A stretch of DNA of 64,000 nt from Solenopsis invicta. Taxonomy: Eukaryota > Arthropoda > Insecta > Hymenoptera > Formicidae. Below are positions 1-8,710 of the stretch, in pieces; position 1 is the stretch's first letter; each line of letters opens with the position of its first letter. The stretch lies in contig NC_052669.1 in the NCBI RefSeq assembly GCF_016802725.1, positions 12,830,770-12,894,769 on the forward strand, read 5' to 3'. The notes under the pieces are model-generated. The model was not told the origin of the DNA, did not search any database, and worked only from the letters and a program-made list of their open reading frames with translations. Position numbers and translations under genes: made by a program.

Positions 1-78
1 GAAGATTATGATGACTTAAATTTAAAAAAGGGAGATAAAATAAAAGTAATAGGATTGATACAAACAGGTAAAGTATAA
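1..78 (+). CDS. possible 3' end of a coding region (25 codons then TAA)
   Basis: Frame 1 is open from the first base to a TAA at 76-78, giving a lysine-rich tail that begins EDYDDLNLKKGDK. Only the end is inside the window, so the family cannot be judged. The AT-rich, lysine-rich composition would also arise by chance in this DNA. I do not recognise it. Confidence 0.2.
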   Translation, partial: EDYDDLNLKKGDKIKVIGLIQTGKV

Positions 79-1219
79 AAAAAATGAGTACAAATTTATA
101 TAATATAAAAAATGTGAAAAAATTTATACACCTTATAAAATTAAAAAATTTTTTTTTATTCGTGTGCACCAATTACCATATCTATTTACCAATTTATTAA
201 AATATTTATAATTTTAAATAAATATATATTTTATATAATAAATGTACATAACTACATGGACATTTTTTCCCATTTTAATTTAGTATATTTAGTATTACAC
301 ACACACACACACACACACATGCGCACACACACGCACGCACGCACGCACACGCAGCTATAACGTAGTAAATAGGAACAACAAAATATTATTATAACGCTAT
401 CATCCTCGCGATGAATGCAACAATTATGTCACAACCATTATGTCATAATATTATTATTACACCATTAACTTCATACACTATTAATCTCACGATGCATGTA
501 ACAGAACAGTTATATCTATAACTGTCAAAACGCACGACCCGCGTGAAGTTAGCCCCCCAACATTAAAAAAAGTAACTTTTTCTTAGCTCATTCAATTGCT
601 CATCGTTTGCACATTTATGCACACTTTGAATTTTTGTTTGCACACTTCTAGTAAAAAAATTATTTAAAAAACAATTTTGGGGGGGGGGGACAACTTCACA
701 GCCTCCCAACTGTGAGCAAATTAGATTTGAATAGTCTTAATCGATAGATTTTCGTTTGCACATTTCGAAACAAGTCGATTTTTTGTTTGCACACATTTAG
801 TTTAAAAGTTATAAACAATTAAAGTTTCGAGAACAGTCATCTCCGATAGATAACTTCAAAACGTAATTCTTGGGTTCAAAATAGTACTAGTCGATGTATT
901 TTTGTTTGCACATTTTGAATCAAGTCGATTTTTCGTTTGTACACCTTTAGTTGAAATGTTATAAACAAATTAATTTTTAGCGATCATTTATACTCGACTA
1001 AAATACATTTTTAGGGCAAATTTTAAAGAAATACGTTTGAATTAGACGATTAATCACTTAAAGTTTCGAGAAGAAGCGACTTCTGTCGAAAAGTGTGAAA
1101 CACTGTTATAAAGTTCAAAATATCATTAATCGATAGGTTTTTTGTTAACTTAAATACCGCCGGCATTAGTATTATCCAAAGCGTACCACGTGGAGGTTGC
1201 GCGGTCGGATTTACGCTCC
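79..1219. other. AT-rich intergenic stretch with diverged short repeats
   Basis: No convincing gene is visible. A CA/CG dinucleotide run lies at about 296-351. Between about 600 and 980 a block containing the motif TTTGTTTGCACA recurs roughly three times (near 608, 765 and 900), each followed by similar AT-rich sequence that includes GTTATAAACAA. This looks like an old tandem repeat with a period of about 140-150 bp. A G run (9-10 G) sits at about 679-689. Confidence 0.6.
296..351. repeat. CA-type microsatellite
   Basis: Imperfect (CA)n grading into CACG units, read directly from the sequence. Confidence 0.9.
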
Positions 1220-1258
<39 letters not shown>

Positions 1259-1291
1259 GGGGGGGTATGTGCGTGTGTTTTGTGTGTGTGC
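1220..1291. repeat. TG-type microsatellite
   Basis: About 15 perfect TG units (1220-1250) followed by a G run and impure TG units. The 88-residue minus-strand reading frame over this tract is a histidine/threonine artefact of the microsatellite. Confidence 0.9.
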
Positions 1292-1331
1292 TCGTGCGCA
1301 CGGAGGTTTCTTTCATTTAATTTTTTGATGT

Positions 1332-1799
1332 TTATGGCGTATTTAGCTTTATGTACGCTATGACATTTGGTGTTACCTGTGTACGGTTAGCCGTTGTTGG
1401 CTGTAATGTCATATATTTATTTCTAAGATCGTCGTATTCTTCCCATGAGCGTGCGTGTGTCATTCTGTGGCAATAAGCAATATAATGACCTAACACTTTT
1501 TGCTCGGCGGAACCTTTATATGCAATTAAACCTATCAAATGGTACTTTTCGGTTTTTACCTGCAAAAGCGTTGGGACTTCTGATAACGCGATATGCTTGG
1601 GTGAATTTGGAAATCCCGTTACATCTAATAATGCGCTATGATAGGCGTGTTCAACATCTATTAATAGATGCGCCTCTGGATTGACTTCATGGACTACTTT
1701 ATTATTACAATTTTTACATAGAACATTTTCTTTGTTAAGAAACATACCTATACATTTTTGTAATCCGTTGCGCATACCGTGCGTAAGTATTTGTTTCAT
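1332..1799 (-). CDS. ubiquitin-specific protease-like fragment (C-terminal half of the catalytic domain)
   Basis: A 155-residue minus-strand ORF. Near its N-terminus (about residues 28-31) is CKNC, the spacing of half of the USP zinc ribbon. At about residue 104 is GHYIAYCHR, which matches the His box of ubiquitin-specific proteases, followed by WEEYDDL, which matches the usual W-x-x-YDD end of the domain. The N-terminal Cys box of USPs is absent. The ORF starts directly beside the poly-A end of an R1-clade retrotransposon (T run at 1801-1811), so the upstream part may have been displaced by that insertion, or this may be an exon or a transposon-borne USP-like gene. The catalytic Cys is not present here, so this piece alone cannot be an active protease. 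Family call is by motif only. Confidence 0.5.
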   Translation of the reverse strand: MKQILTHGMRNGLQKCIGMFLNKENVLCKNCNNKVVHEVNPEAHLLIDVEHAYHSALLDVTGFPNSPKHIALSEVPTLLQVKTEKYHLIGLIAYKGSAEQKVLGHYIAYCHRMTHARSWEEYDDLRNKYMTLQPTTANRTQVTPNVIAYIKLNTP

Positions 1800-1811
1800 G
1801 TTTTTTTTTTT

Positions 1812-2440
1812 ATACGATGAGGGAAATGCTCGCCAGGTTGGCTAGACCTGGTAGTGTTGGACTTGAGTCAGGACGGTGCTAACCCGTCCACATAATTTTA
1901 GCGACCAGGCTCGCTCTAACCCGCCTACCAACTAAAAACCTCACCGAGTCACCTCGCCCCGGATAAAGAAAGCCCCGGCCGACAATACGCCATTTCATCG
2001 GTAGCCTTCCCCCGGGGGCGGAGCGTGAGCCCCCCGACGCGCCAGTTCGTCAGGTTGGGAGAGGACGTGCCAGGGCGGCAGCCGAGATACGTCGGTTGCC
2101 GCCTTGTCCACCCCGGAGTAGCGCCGTGAAAAACACCGCACGCCCCCCCCGCGCTCCTTTAAGGCAGGAGGCGAGCACCGAACTTAACCGTTCCGCGCCA
2201 ACCCCCTACCCAAGGTCCAGTGGTCCCTAGGAACCGACCGGGCCTACCTCCTATCTTCGTGTGGCCGGCTCACCGGATGAGCGGAGACCTCTACTCATCG
2301 GGCGGCCCAACAGCCAGGGTCCTCGTCTCTTGGGCATCCCCGAGCGCAGGGGCAGTCGGAAACGAGGCCCAGGGTCGGGTAATGACCCCCCCTCCAGGGG
2401 AGTCACTCCACGGCCCTATCTCCTCCGAGGATAGGCGACC
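1812..2440 (-). other. 3' UTR-like region of copy B
   Basis: GC-rich sequence between the hairpin cluster and the poly-A tail. Short plus-strand ORFs here have the biased composition of GC-rich noncoding DNA and match nothing I recognise. Confidence 0.5.
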
Positions 2441-2612
2441 CCGGGGAAGAGGGCGTCAACGCCCTCTCCGCCTGGGGTCTCAACGCCTTCTTGAGAGGGG
2501 TGCTCGAGTCTCGTCCCACTCGCTTCTCCCGTTGCGGAGAGGGACGGGCTCGAGCACCACCGTCGCCTGGAGGAGGTGCGCGGCACTCGGACTGTCGAGT
2601 GCCTCGCACCTC
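2440..2612. repeat. cluster of strong GC-rich hairpins in copy B
   Basis: Three inverted repeats follow each other. The clearest is a 17-bp stem with one mismatch, arms 2573-2589 and 2596-2612, loop of 6 nt. A second pairs GTGCTCGAG near 2500 with CTCGAGCAC near 2550 and continues with CGTCCC/GGGACG. A third is GAGGGCG-ACGCCCTC near 2450-2465. They fall downstream of the ORF1 remnant on the minus strand. Confidence 0.75.
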
Positions 2613-2649
2613 TTTTAGTCGGCGGACTCGTCCGGAGCCCAGATGCTCC

Positions 2650-3782
2650 TTACGACTCCGACGATATCTCTATTACCCCCGTGATGAAGGCCTCACCGAC
2701 AGAGGCCTCCGCCACGGGAGGAGTCTCCTCCATCTCGATATCGGCCACTGGCCCCTCCGACACACCACCATCCACGGCCTGAACGCCGGGCGGGGTGGGA
2801 GGCGGAGGGGTCAGCGGCCAATCTTCTTCAGAGTCTCCGCCCTCCTCCCACCGTGGAGGAGGGGGAGCCTTCTTCCCCGGTCGCACCGCCGGAGGAACTC
2901 GTACACACTTCTCACCACCGGGGCGGTGGTCGTGTGCTTTGCCTTTGGAGGCACATTCCGGGGTCGAGGCGACCAACGGGGGCGGCGGAGGGGAAGGAGA
3001 TCTTCTCCTTGTTGGCTGCGGAGCGGCCGCAGACGAGGAGGGGCCACTCTGCAGCATGAGGGCGCGTTTTGCCACCCCCAGTTGGCCCCTTAATTCGGCA
3101 ACTTTGGCTCGGAGGGAGCGAACCTCCTCCTCCCGGGCCGCGGTCGTCGTCTCCTCCTGTCCATCATCTCGCCCGAGACGGCCCATGGCGCGGTACGCCA
3201 GCGTCATGAGCGCCTCCCGGGCGAGATAGGTATTCAATTTTATGCGTCCAGACAGGTTGCCCAACAGTGGGCAACTTGTGGACGCCTTGTTACGCGCTCC
3301 CTCGACCTCCCGGAGCCACCCATCGGCCAATCCGGCTAGATCGGTGGTCGTGCTCCGCGAGATCACTCCCAGCTGACGGTCTATATAACGCCGCTGGTCC
3401 GGCGTGAATAGGGTAGGGGGGATCCTGATGCGCTGCCGAGGCCGCGCATTATTCGCCCTCGTTCCCTCTGCCTCCGACTCCGAGCTCCGGATGATATTGG
3501 CTCGGAGCCGGCGGGCCCTAAATTGCTCCAGGGGAACCCCATGGAGCCGGTCTTCCGTGTCCGCCCCGTCGGACAGTGGGAGGGGGACCTGAAGGGTCCA
3601 CTCCCGTCCAAGCGGGGTCGGTCACGGGCGCGCCTACTTCTGACATGAGTCAGGAGGTCGGATCCGTCCCCCGGGACATTCGGAATTCGAACCCGGCCTT
3701 CCGACTCATCTAAATCGATGACCGGCTCCAGGGGGTTCCCGGCCATTGCTCCCTCTTCCTCCTCACGCCGATCCACGTCCAT
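2650..3782 (-). pseudogene. ORF1 (gag-like) of R1-clade copy B, frameshifted
   Basis: Starting at the ATG at 3782 the frame is acidic and encodes MDVDRREEEEG, then continues in shifted frames. From 3366 to 2650 a long frame contains the conserved-looking block ISRSTTTDLAGLADGWLREV and then LGNLSGRIKLNTYLAREAL, a pattern I associate with R1/TRAS-type ORF1 proteins. It is followed by a charged coiled-coil-like stretch and a proline/arginine-rich low-complexity tail. The CCHC knuckles usual at the ORF1 C-terminus are not seen. At least one frameshift separates the N-terminal part from the rest (about 3380-3560). ORF1 proteins bind the element RNA; this copy cannot make a full one. Confidence 0.55.
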
Positions 3783-3823
3783 GGGCTCAGTTCCGAGCTG
3801 AGAGAGCTCCCCCCTTTTTTTTT

Positions 3824-4269
3824 AATAACGGAGAGGAAATGCGTTACCGCATACCCCAGGCCCCGGGGGAGGCCTGGTGGTTATGTGGGACTCTTTCCCA
3901 CCGACGACGTGTCGGCGGGGACATACCCACTAAAACCTCTCCGAGTGTCCTGCCCTGATCCGTGACTGGGGAGCTCCAGGAACGCGTGCAGCATACTTCC
4001 GGAGCCCCCCGGACCCAGTCGGCCTAGGCCGATTCGACACGCCGGGTGCGTCCTAGCGTGGGCGCACCCGGCAGGGCTTGTGGGCCTGATCTGCCCTAGG
4101 TCGGGGGAGGGGGACACCAGCCCCCCCCACCTCTTCCCCTGGTGGTTTGGGGGTAAAGCCCGGGGTATCCGGCCCCCGCAGTAGCCCCGGGCCTTTTCGC
4201 GCCGCACTGACGGCGGCGCGGTCCTCCTAGCTACCCTGGGCGGAGAGGGAGAAGCTCCCCTATCCTCCC
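3824..4269 (-). other. 3' UTR of R1-clade copy A
   Basis: GC-rich region between the ORF2 stop and the poly-A tail. It contains a 10-bp perfect hairpin, arms 4041-4050 and 4063-4072, and a GCC-rich dyad near 4200-4220. No coding signal. Confidence 0.6.
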
Positions 4270-6720
4270 TCACCGGCAAGGCAGAGGGGTGGTACGGCTC
4301 CGCGTTACATCGTAGATGTAACTTGCCCCCCTCCACCGCGTTCCAAAGGCGGGTCCGTCAGCCGCAGAGGAGGAGGGTCGCCTCCTGTCTGTATTTGGGC
4401 CGTCGCTCTCCTCCTCCCCAATTGTGGGGAGAGAGGGAGCGACGGCAACCGATCGCCCGCATCCCCGCCGCTTTTGGGCGGACGGGCCGCTGCGGCCCGG
4501 TGGACGGGGGCGAGCCTCTTTCTTCTTCAGGGCGGTCGGGGGGAGCCAAGGTGGATCATGGTCCCCGTCCCCGCCACCCCTGTCGTCGTTGTTATCGCCG
4601 GTGGGCATGCGTCCCCCCGGCCTCCTTTCCCTAATGGTCTCGGTCTCCTCCTTCTGCTGCATTACTTGCTTGCAGAAGGAGAAGACCGCGACCCAGGCGC
4701 TCTCCCTGCGGACCATCTGGCTAATGATGGGCCGCAGGGAGAGATCGTCTCCGATCTCTCTTCTCAGGACTCCGCGCAGCTCATCCCACGCTGGACAATG
4801 TTCCAGCGTGTGCTGTACGGAGTCCCGTTCGGCGTCGCAATGGTGGCACCGCGTCGTCGGCTCCTTACGTATTCTGCACAGGTACTCACCGAAGCAGCCG
4901 TGCCCGGTGAGCACCTGTGTCGTCCGGTAGGACAAGCCGCCCCAAGGGCGGCGCACCCATTCGTCCAAGTGGAGTAGGACGGCCTCCAAGATCCGAGACT
5001 CTCTCGCCAAGACCTCATGGCCCGCCGGCGAGCCCTCTCTCGCAGTAGCGCGGCGACCCTGGGGGTAACCACTCCCCCCTGCAGGCGGACGGCCGACGCC
5101 CTGGCATATGACCATGCCAGGGCGTCGGCCGTGAATTCCGCCGGGGGGAGCCCCGCTAGTACTAAGGTCGCCGCGCTAGGGGCGGTGCGATAGGCGCGCA
5201 CGATCCTCCGCGCCAGCCGCCGCTGCGCTGCGTGCAGCACATCCCTTATGCGGCGGCTGGCCAACGCCTTGCGAAACCAGACCGGAGCACCGTACAGGGC
5301 CCCGGCCATGGCCGCGTAGGCGTATGCGCGCCTCGCACCTACTCCCGGACTTTGGAAATTGTCCATCAGCTCCAGGAGGGCGTCCATCATTTTGCCCAAT
5401 CGCTGGGCCAAGTTGTCGAAGTGCTCGACAAAGGCCCAGCGACCGTCCAATTGCAACCCCAGGTATTTAAGGGTTGCCCCCACTCGGACCCGGGTGTTGT
5501 CCACCCGGACGAAGGCCCGGGGCGGTACCCGAGAAGAGCCATTATGGAAAAAAATGGCTTCCGTCTTCTCCGGGGCCACCCTCAAGCCCAGGCTCTTGAT
5601 GGAGCCGACGACGCAGTTCACCGCCCAATTGCCTATGGCAATCACTATCACCCAGGAGGATCCCCGGGTTACCACGAACGTGTCGTCCGCGTAACCAACG
5701 ACGTGGCAGCCAGGGGGAGGGCCACACGGAGCACTTTGTCGTATGCAGCGTTCCATAGCAGGGGGCCCAGCACGGACCCTTGCGGAATGCCGCACGACAT
5801 GTCCCTCCGCTGCTGGAGTCCGGTTTTATCCCGGAACTCCAGTACCCTGTCCCGGAAGTAGTCCCGAACGATGGCGACGAGGTAGGGCTGCAGGCAAAAG
5901 TGCTCGCTAAGCGCCGCCACAACCTCGCCCCATGGGATACTATTGAAGGCGTTGGCGATATCCAAGAATATCGGTCGATCTCGCCTCTCGGAACCTGTAT
6001 TGTGCGGGGGACAATTCGGGACATATGCCGGATGATGCGGTTGGCGATGATTCGCTCAAAGATCTTGCCCGCATCATCCAGCATACAAAGGGGCCTGTAT
6101 GCGGAGGGACTCTCTGCTGGCTTGCCCTCCTTTTTGAGGAGGACAAGCCGGGCCCTCTTCCACCTCCTGGGGAAAGTTCCTTTACGGAGGCACTTCGTGT
6201 ACGTGACACGAAGTGCCTCCCCGATTATCGAAGACGCCCGGACCCAGACCTTGGCGTATATTCCGTCCGGCCCGGGCGCCTTTGTCTTTCTTCCGTTAAT
6301 GCGGGCAAAGGCCGCGACCATCTCATGTGCGGACACTTCCAGCTCCTCAGACCATCCTGGGGGAGGGCCGGTCTTCTCCGGTATGTCCCTCCCCCTGGTG
6401 GGGAACAGCGTGTTCACCACCGTTTCGAGGAACTGGGGGTCCAGCGTCTCCGAGACTGAAGGCGCCCATGGGCGGAGACGCTTTGTCACTATTTTGTACG
6501 GCCTCCCCCATGGGTCGCGGTCCAGCTCGGAGAGTAACTCCTCCCAGGCCGCGGCCTTCGCCCGCGCTATGGCGGTCCTCAGGGCCTTCCTGGCTTCCCT
6601 GAGGACCGCCGTGGCGTTGTCCAACACGTCCCCCACGTCCCGCCGCTTGGCGCGCGTATGTGCCCGCCTGGCGGCCACGGTAGCCCGCCTCAGTTAGGCA
6701 AGCTCCGCGGACCACCAGTA
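4270..6720 (-). pseudogene. ORF2 remnant: RT plus C-terminal CCHC domain of R1-clade copy A
   Basis: The reading frame runs from about 6720 with YWWSAELA (one in-frame stop near 6697) through a linker and the RT fingers, KAPGPDGI near 6250 and PSAYRPLCMLDDAGKIFE near 6070. It then shows DIANAFNSIPW near 5940 (motif A), GIPQGSVLGPLLWN near 5770 (motif B), GYADDTFVV near 5690 (catalytic YADD, intact) and the thumb with LKYLGLQLDGRW near 5450. The C-terminal knuckle CHHC-x12-H-x4-C lies near 4830. The order and spacing fit R1/TRAS/Waldo-type ORF2. The frame is broken at about 5960-6010 (with loss of residues before motif A), about 5700, and about 5040. Function when intact: copies element RNA onto nicked chromosomal DNA. 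Confidence 0.85.
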
Positions 6721-7045
6721 GGCGGAAAGGCAGACCCCTGCTGGCCAATGTGTGACGCATGAACACGCAGCGGATAAATTCTCGCCACGAGTACAACGGC
6801 ACACACTTTCTCCTACCCGTTTCCTTGCTTTCGTATTTTATACAGGAGACAGCAGACTCCTGTCTTGGAGAGAGACTGATCACGAGTGATCACTTTTTTT
6901 CCGCGCGCGCAAAATTAGCTCCCCGTCCTCTCGTTTTCCTCCGTTTTTTATATAGGCAGAGGACGATACCTATTTGCAATGTGTGACACCGGTGACCCCG
7001 TTTGGTAGAAGTCACCCCGTCGATTCATTGCTTCTACCCGTGTCC

Positions 7046-7077
7046 CTGCTTTCGTGTTTTAAACTAGGGGAAAGCAG
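7046..7077 (+). other. hairpin unit, perfect 8-bp stem
   Basis: CTGCTTTC pairs with GAAAGCAG across a 16-nt loop. It is the reference unit for the covariation described in the findings. Confidence 0.8.
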
Positions 7078-7861
7078 ACCCCTGCTGGCCGGTGTGCGAC
7101 CCGTGCGTTCCCACGTGGGAGGCCCGCGTTATCCATCTCCACCTACCCGTGTCCCTGCATCCGAGTTTTTATACAAGGGGAATGCAGACCCCTGTTAATG
7201 AAATGCAAGGCTTCGGGACTATGTCCCTCCACCTTCCGTCCCCCGCCTAATACCGCGACTCGGGAAAACCTCCGCCGAATCCTAGTCATCTTCCTCGCAG
7301 CCGGTTACGAGAAAGTACTTGCCTGAGTCTTCCATCGTGGAGACATAGCTATCTTATCCTAAAAAGACGGATCGTGACCAGACGGTTTTTTTATCCAGGT
7401 GACTGGCGGGCCCCTTTTGGTGCTGCGTGAGTTCACGATTCCGGTTACTCCAGCACCCCTACCCGTTTTTCTGTTTCCGCGTTTTATACAGGGGAGGCAT
7501 CGATCCCTGTGTGGCGATGTGTGACATCAGCGGCATACTTTTGATATGTGTATGTTGCCGTGTCTATCCACCGCCCCTACCCGTGTCCCTGCCTCCGAGT
7601 TTTAGACTAGGGGGAGGCAAACCCTTGTTGGCCAATGTGTGACACATGAACTCACAGCCCTTTCAGTGTGAGAACCGCGTCGATCCACCTCCGCCTACTC
7701 GGTAAACGCGCGCGAAGCTACGTTCCTCCCTAACCCCGCCACCCTATGCCTCCGGTTATGTATACAGGCAGAGGAAGTTACCTGTTTGCGGTGTGTGATA
7801 TCAGTGACTCCCTTTGATCTCGGAAGACCGTTGCGTCTATCTACCGCTTCTACCCGTGACT

Positions 7862-7893
7862 CTGCCTTTGTGTTTTAAGCTAGGGGAAGGCAG
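7862..7893 (+). other. hairpin unit with compensated stem
   Basis: CTGCCTTT pairs with GGAAGGCAG: the fifth stem pair is C-G where the unit at 7046 has T-A. The last pair is a T-G wobble in the plus-strand sense. Confidence 0.75.
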
Positions 7894-8060
7894 ACTCCTG
7901 CTGGCCGGTGTGCGACCCGTGCGCTCCCACGTGGGAGGCCCGCGTTAATCCACCTCCACCTACTCGTGTCCCTGCATCCGAGTTTTTATACGAGGGGAAA
8001 TGCAGACCCCTGTTGCAATGTCGGGCTTCGGGCCACTCCGATAGTGACCTCTCCACCTTT

Positions 8061-8710
8061 TATCCCCCCGCCTAGCCTGTGCCTCAGAGAATCCCCACGC
8101 CGTCTCTGAGTACCCGCCTTACAACGGTTTGCGAGGCAGGAATCCTACCCGGTAACCCCGACGTGGGATAGCTCCCATCGTCGGATTTGTTAATTAGCGG
8201 GGTGGTGACCGTTCGGGGGCAGTACCGGCCAAGGCCGCTGCACCCAAGAGTGCCACCCCCGGGTACCAACGCGGTGGCACCAAGACTGATTGCCTTCAGA
8301 TTCGGGAATTGAGCGCTACGCTATGGGTCCTTCATCTTCCGGCCAGCCCTTTCGGGGAATCGCACGCCCGGGTGGGTGAACTAACACCCCGCGTGAATCC
8401 TTTAAGGGGGACACCAGCCTTGCCCAGTCACAAGACGGCTTAAAGGTATTTCTACCCCTGGCTCTAATCGGGGGGCTTACGCCAGCCCTTTCGAACTATG
8501 GCTGACTTGCCCATGACGCAGCCGGGTCTCTCCGTCCAGAGTCCAGGGTGACGCGTCGCCGATACGCGTAACTTGCCCGAAAAACATGCCACTCCCGGTG
8601 GAGGGACATGTGGTGGGCTCTTAGACCCGTTTTCCGCTAAGGAAACGTGAGCCCTCTCACCACGTCAAGGTGGCCCACATCAAGGGGGAGGTGACCCACA
8701 TCGAGGGGAC
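8061..8710. other. GC-rich noncoding sequence between the hairpin locus and the satellite
   Basis: No gene or known RNA recognised. The first part repeats the GGCTTCGGG and CTCCACCTT blocks also seen near 7207-7245, so it is the tail of the same tandem locus. Several short dyads occur, for example around GTGGGATAGCTCCCA at about 8163-8178. The satellite starts at about 8711. Confidence 0.5.

Larger units (their letters stand above)
1801..3814 (-). mobile_element. R1-clade non-LTR retrotransposon copy B, internally deleted
   Basis: On the minus strand this unit starts at a G-rich 5' terminus (3814, next to the neighbour's poly-A), has a short leader, an ORF1-like region (3782 to about 2650), and ends in a poly-A tail seen as a T run at 1801-1811. 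Its 3' end resembles that of copy A: after the poly-T both read a short AT stretch, then GAAATGC, and later an AAACCTC-CCGAGT block. There is no reverse transcriptase ORF between ORF1 and the 3' UTR, so about 3 kb or more usual for this clade is missing. It could be an internal-deletion derivative or a chimera. R1-clade assignment rests on copy A and ORF1 character. Confidence 0.65.
3815..6720 (-). mobile_element. R1-clade non-LTR retrotransposon copy A, 5'-truncated
   Basis: Read on the minus strand, the unit begins inside ORF2 at about 6720, carries the RT domain and C-terminal CCHC motif, a 3' UTR, and ends in a poly-A tail (T run 3815-3823). The endonuclease domain expected upstream of the RT is absent, so the copy is 5'-truncated, the usual result of incomplete target-primed reverse transcription. 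The next base past the tail is the start of copy B, making a head-to-tail pair. At 6720 it joins the hairpin-repeat locus in the middle of a repeat unit. Confidence 0.8.
6721..8060. repeat. tandem GC-rich locus built of repeated hairpin units
   Basis: About ten related units begin with CTACCCGTGTCC, followed by a stem of about 7-8 bp, a loop of about 13-17 nt containing GTTTTA and ending CTAG or ACAG, the second arm, then ACCCCTG-TGGCC and TGTGYGAC. Stem arms: 7046-7053/7070-7077; 7155-7162/7180-7187; 7472-7478/7493-7499; 7590-7596/7613-7619; 7862-7869/7886-7893; 7972-7977/8000-8005; weaker ones at about 6825-6855, 6937-6963 and 7749-7774. A partial unit at 6730 adjoins the R1 copy. A larger period of about 815 bp is visible: units at 6920, 7037 and 7143 match those at 7735, 7851 and 7959. 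No protein frame explains it. Confidence 0.8.

Noticed and set aside
1050..1316. Histidine/threonine-rich 88-residue ORF
   Set aside because: Product of the TG microsatellite.
2220..6690. Long plus-strand ORFs opposite the R1 copies
   Set aside because: Antisense shadows in GC-rich DNA. The RT motifs are on the minus strand.
6721..8710. rRNA or tRNA genes in the GC-rich locus
   Set aside because: I found no conserved rRNA core motifs and no cloverleaf with B-box-like GGTTCGA in the right place.
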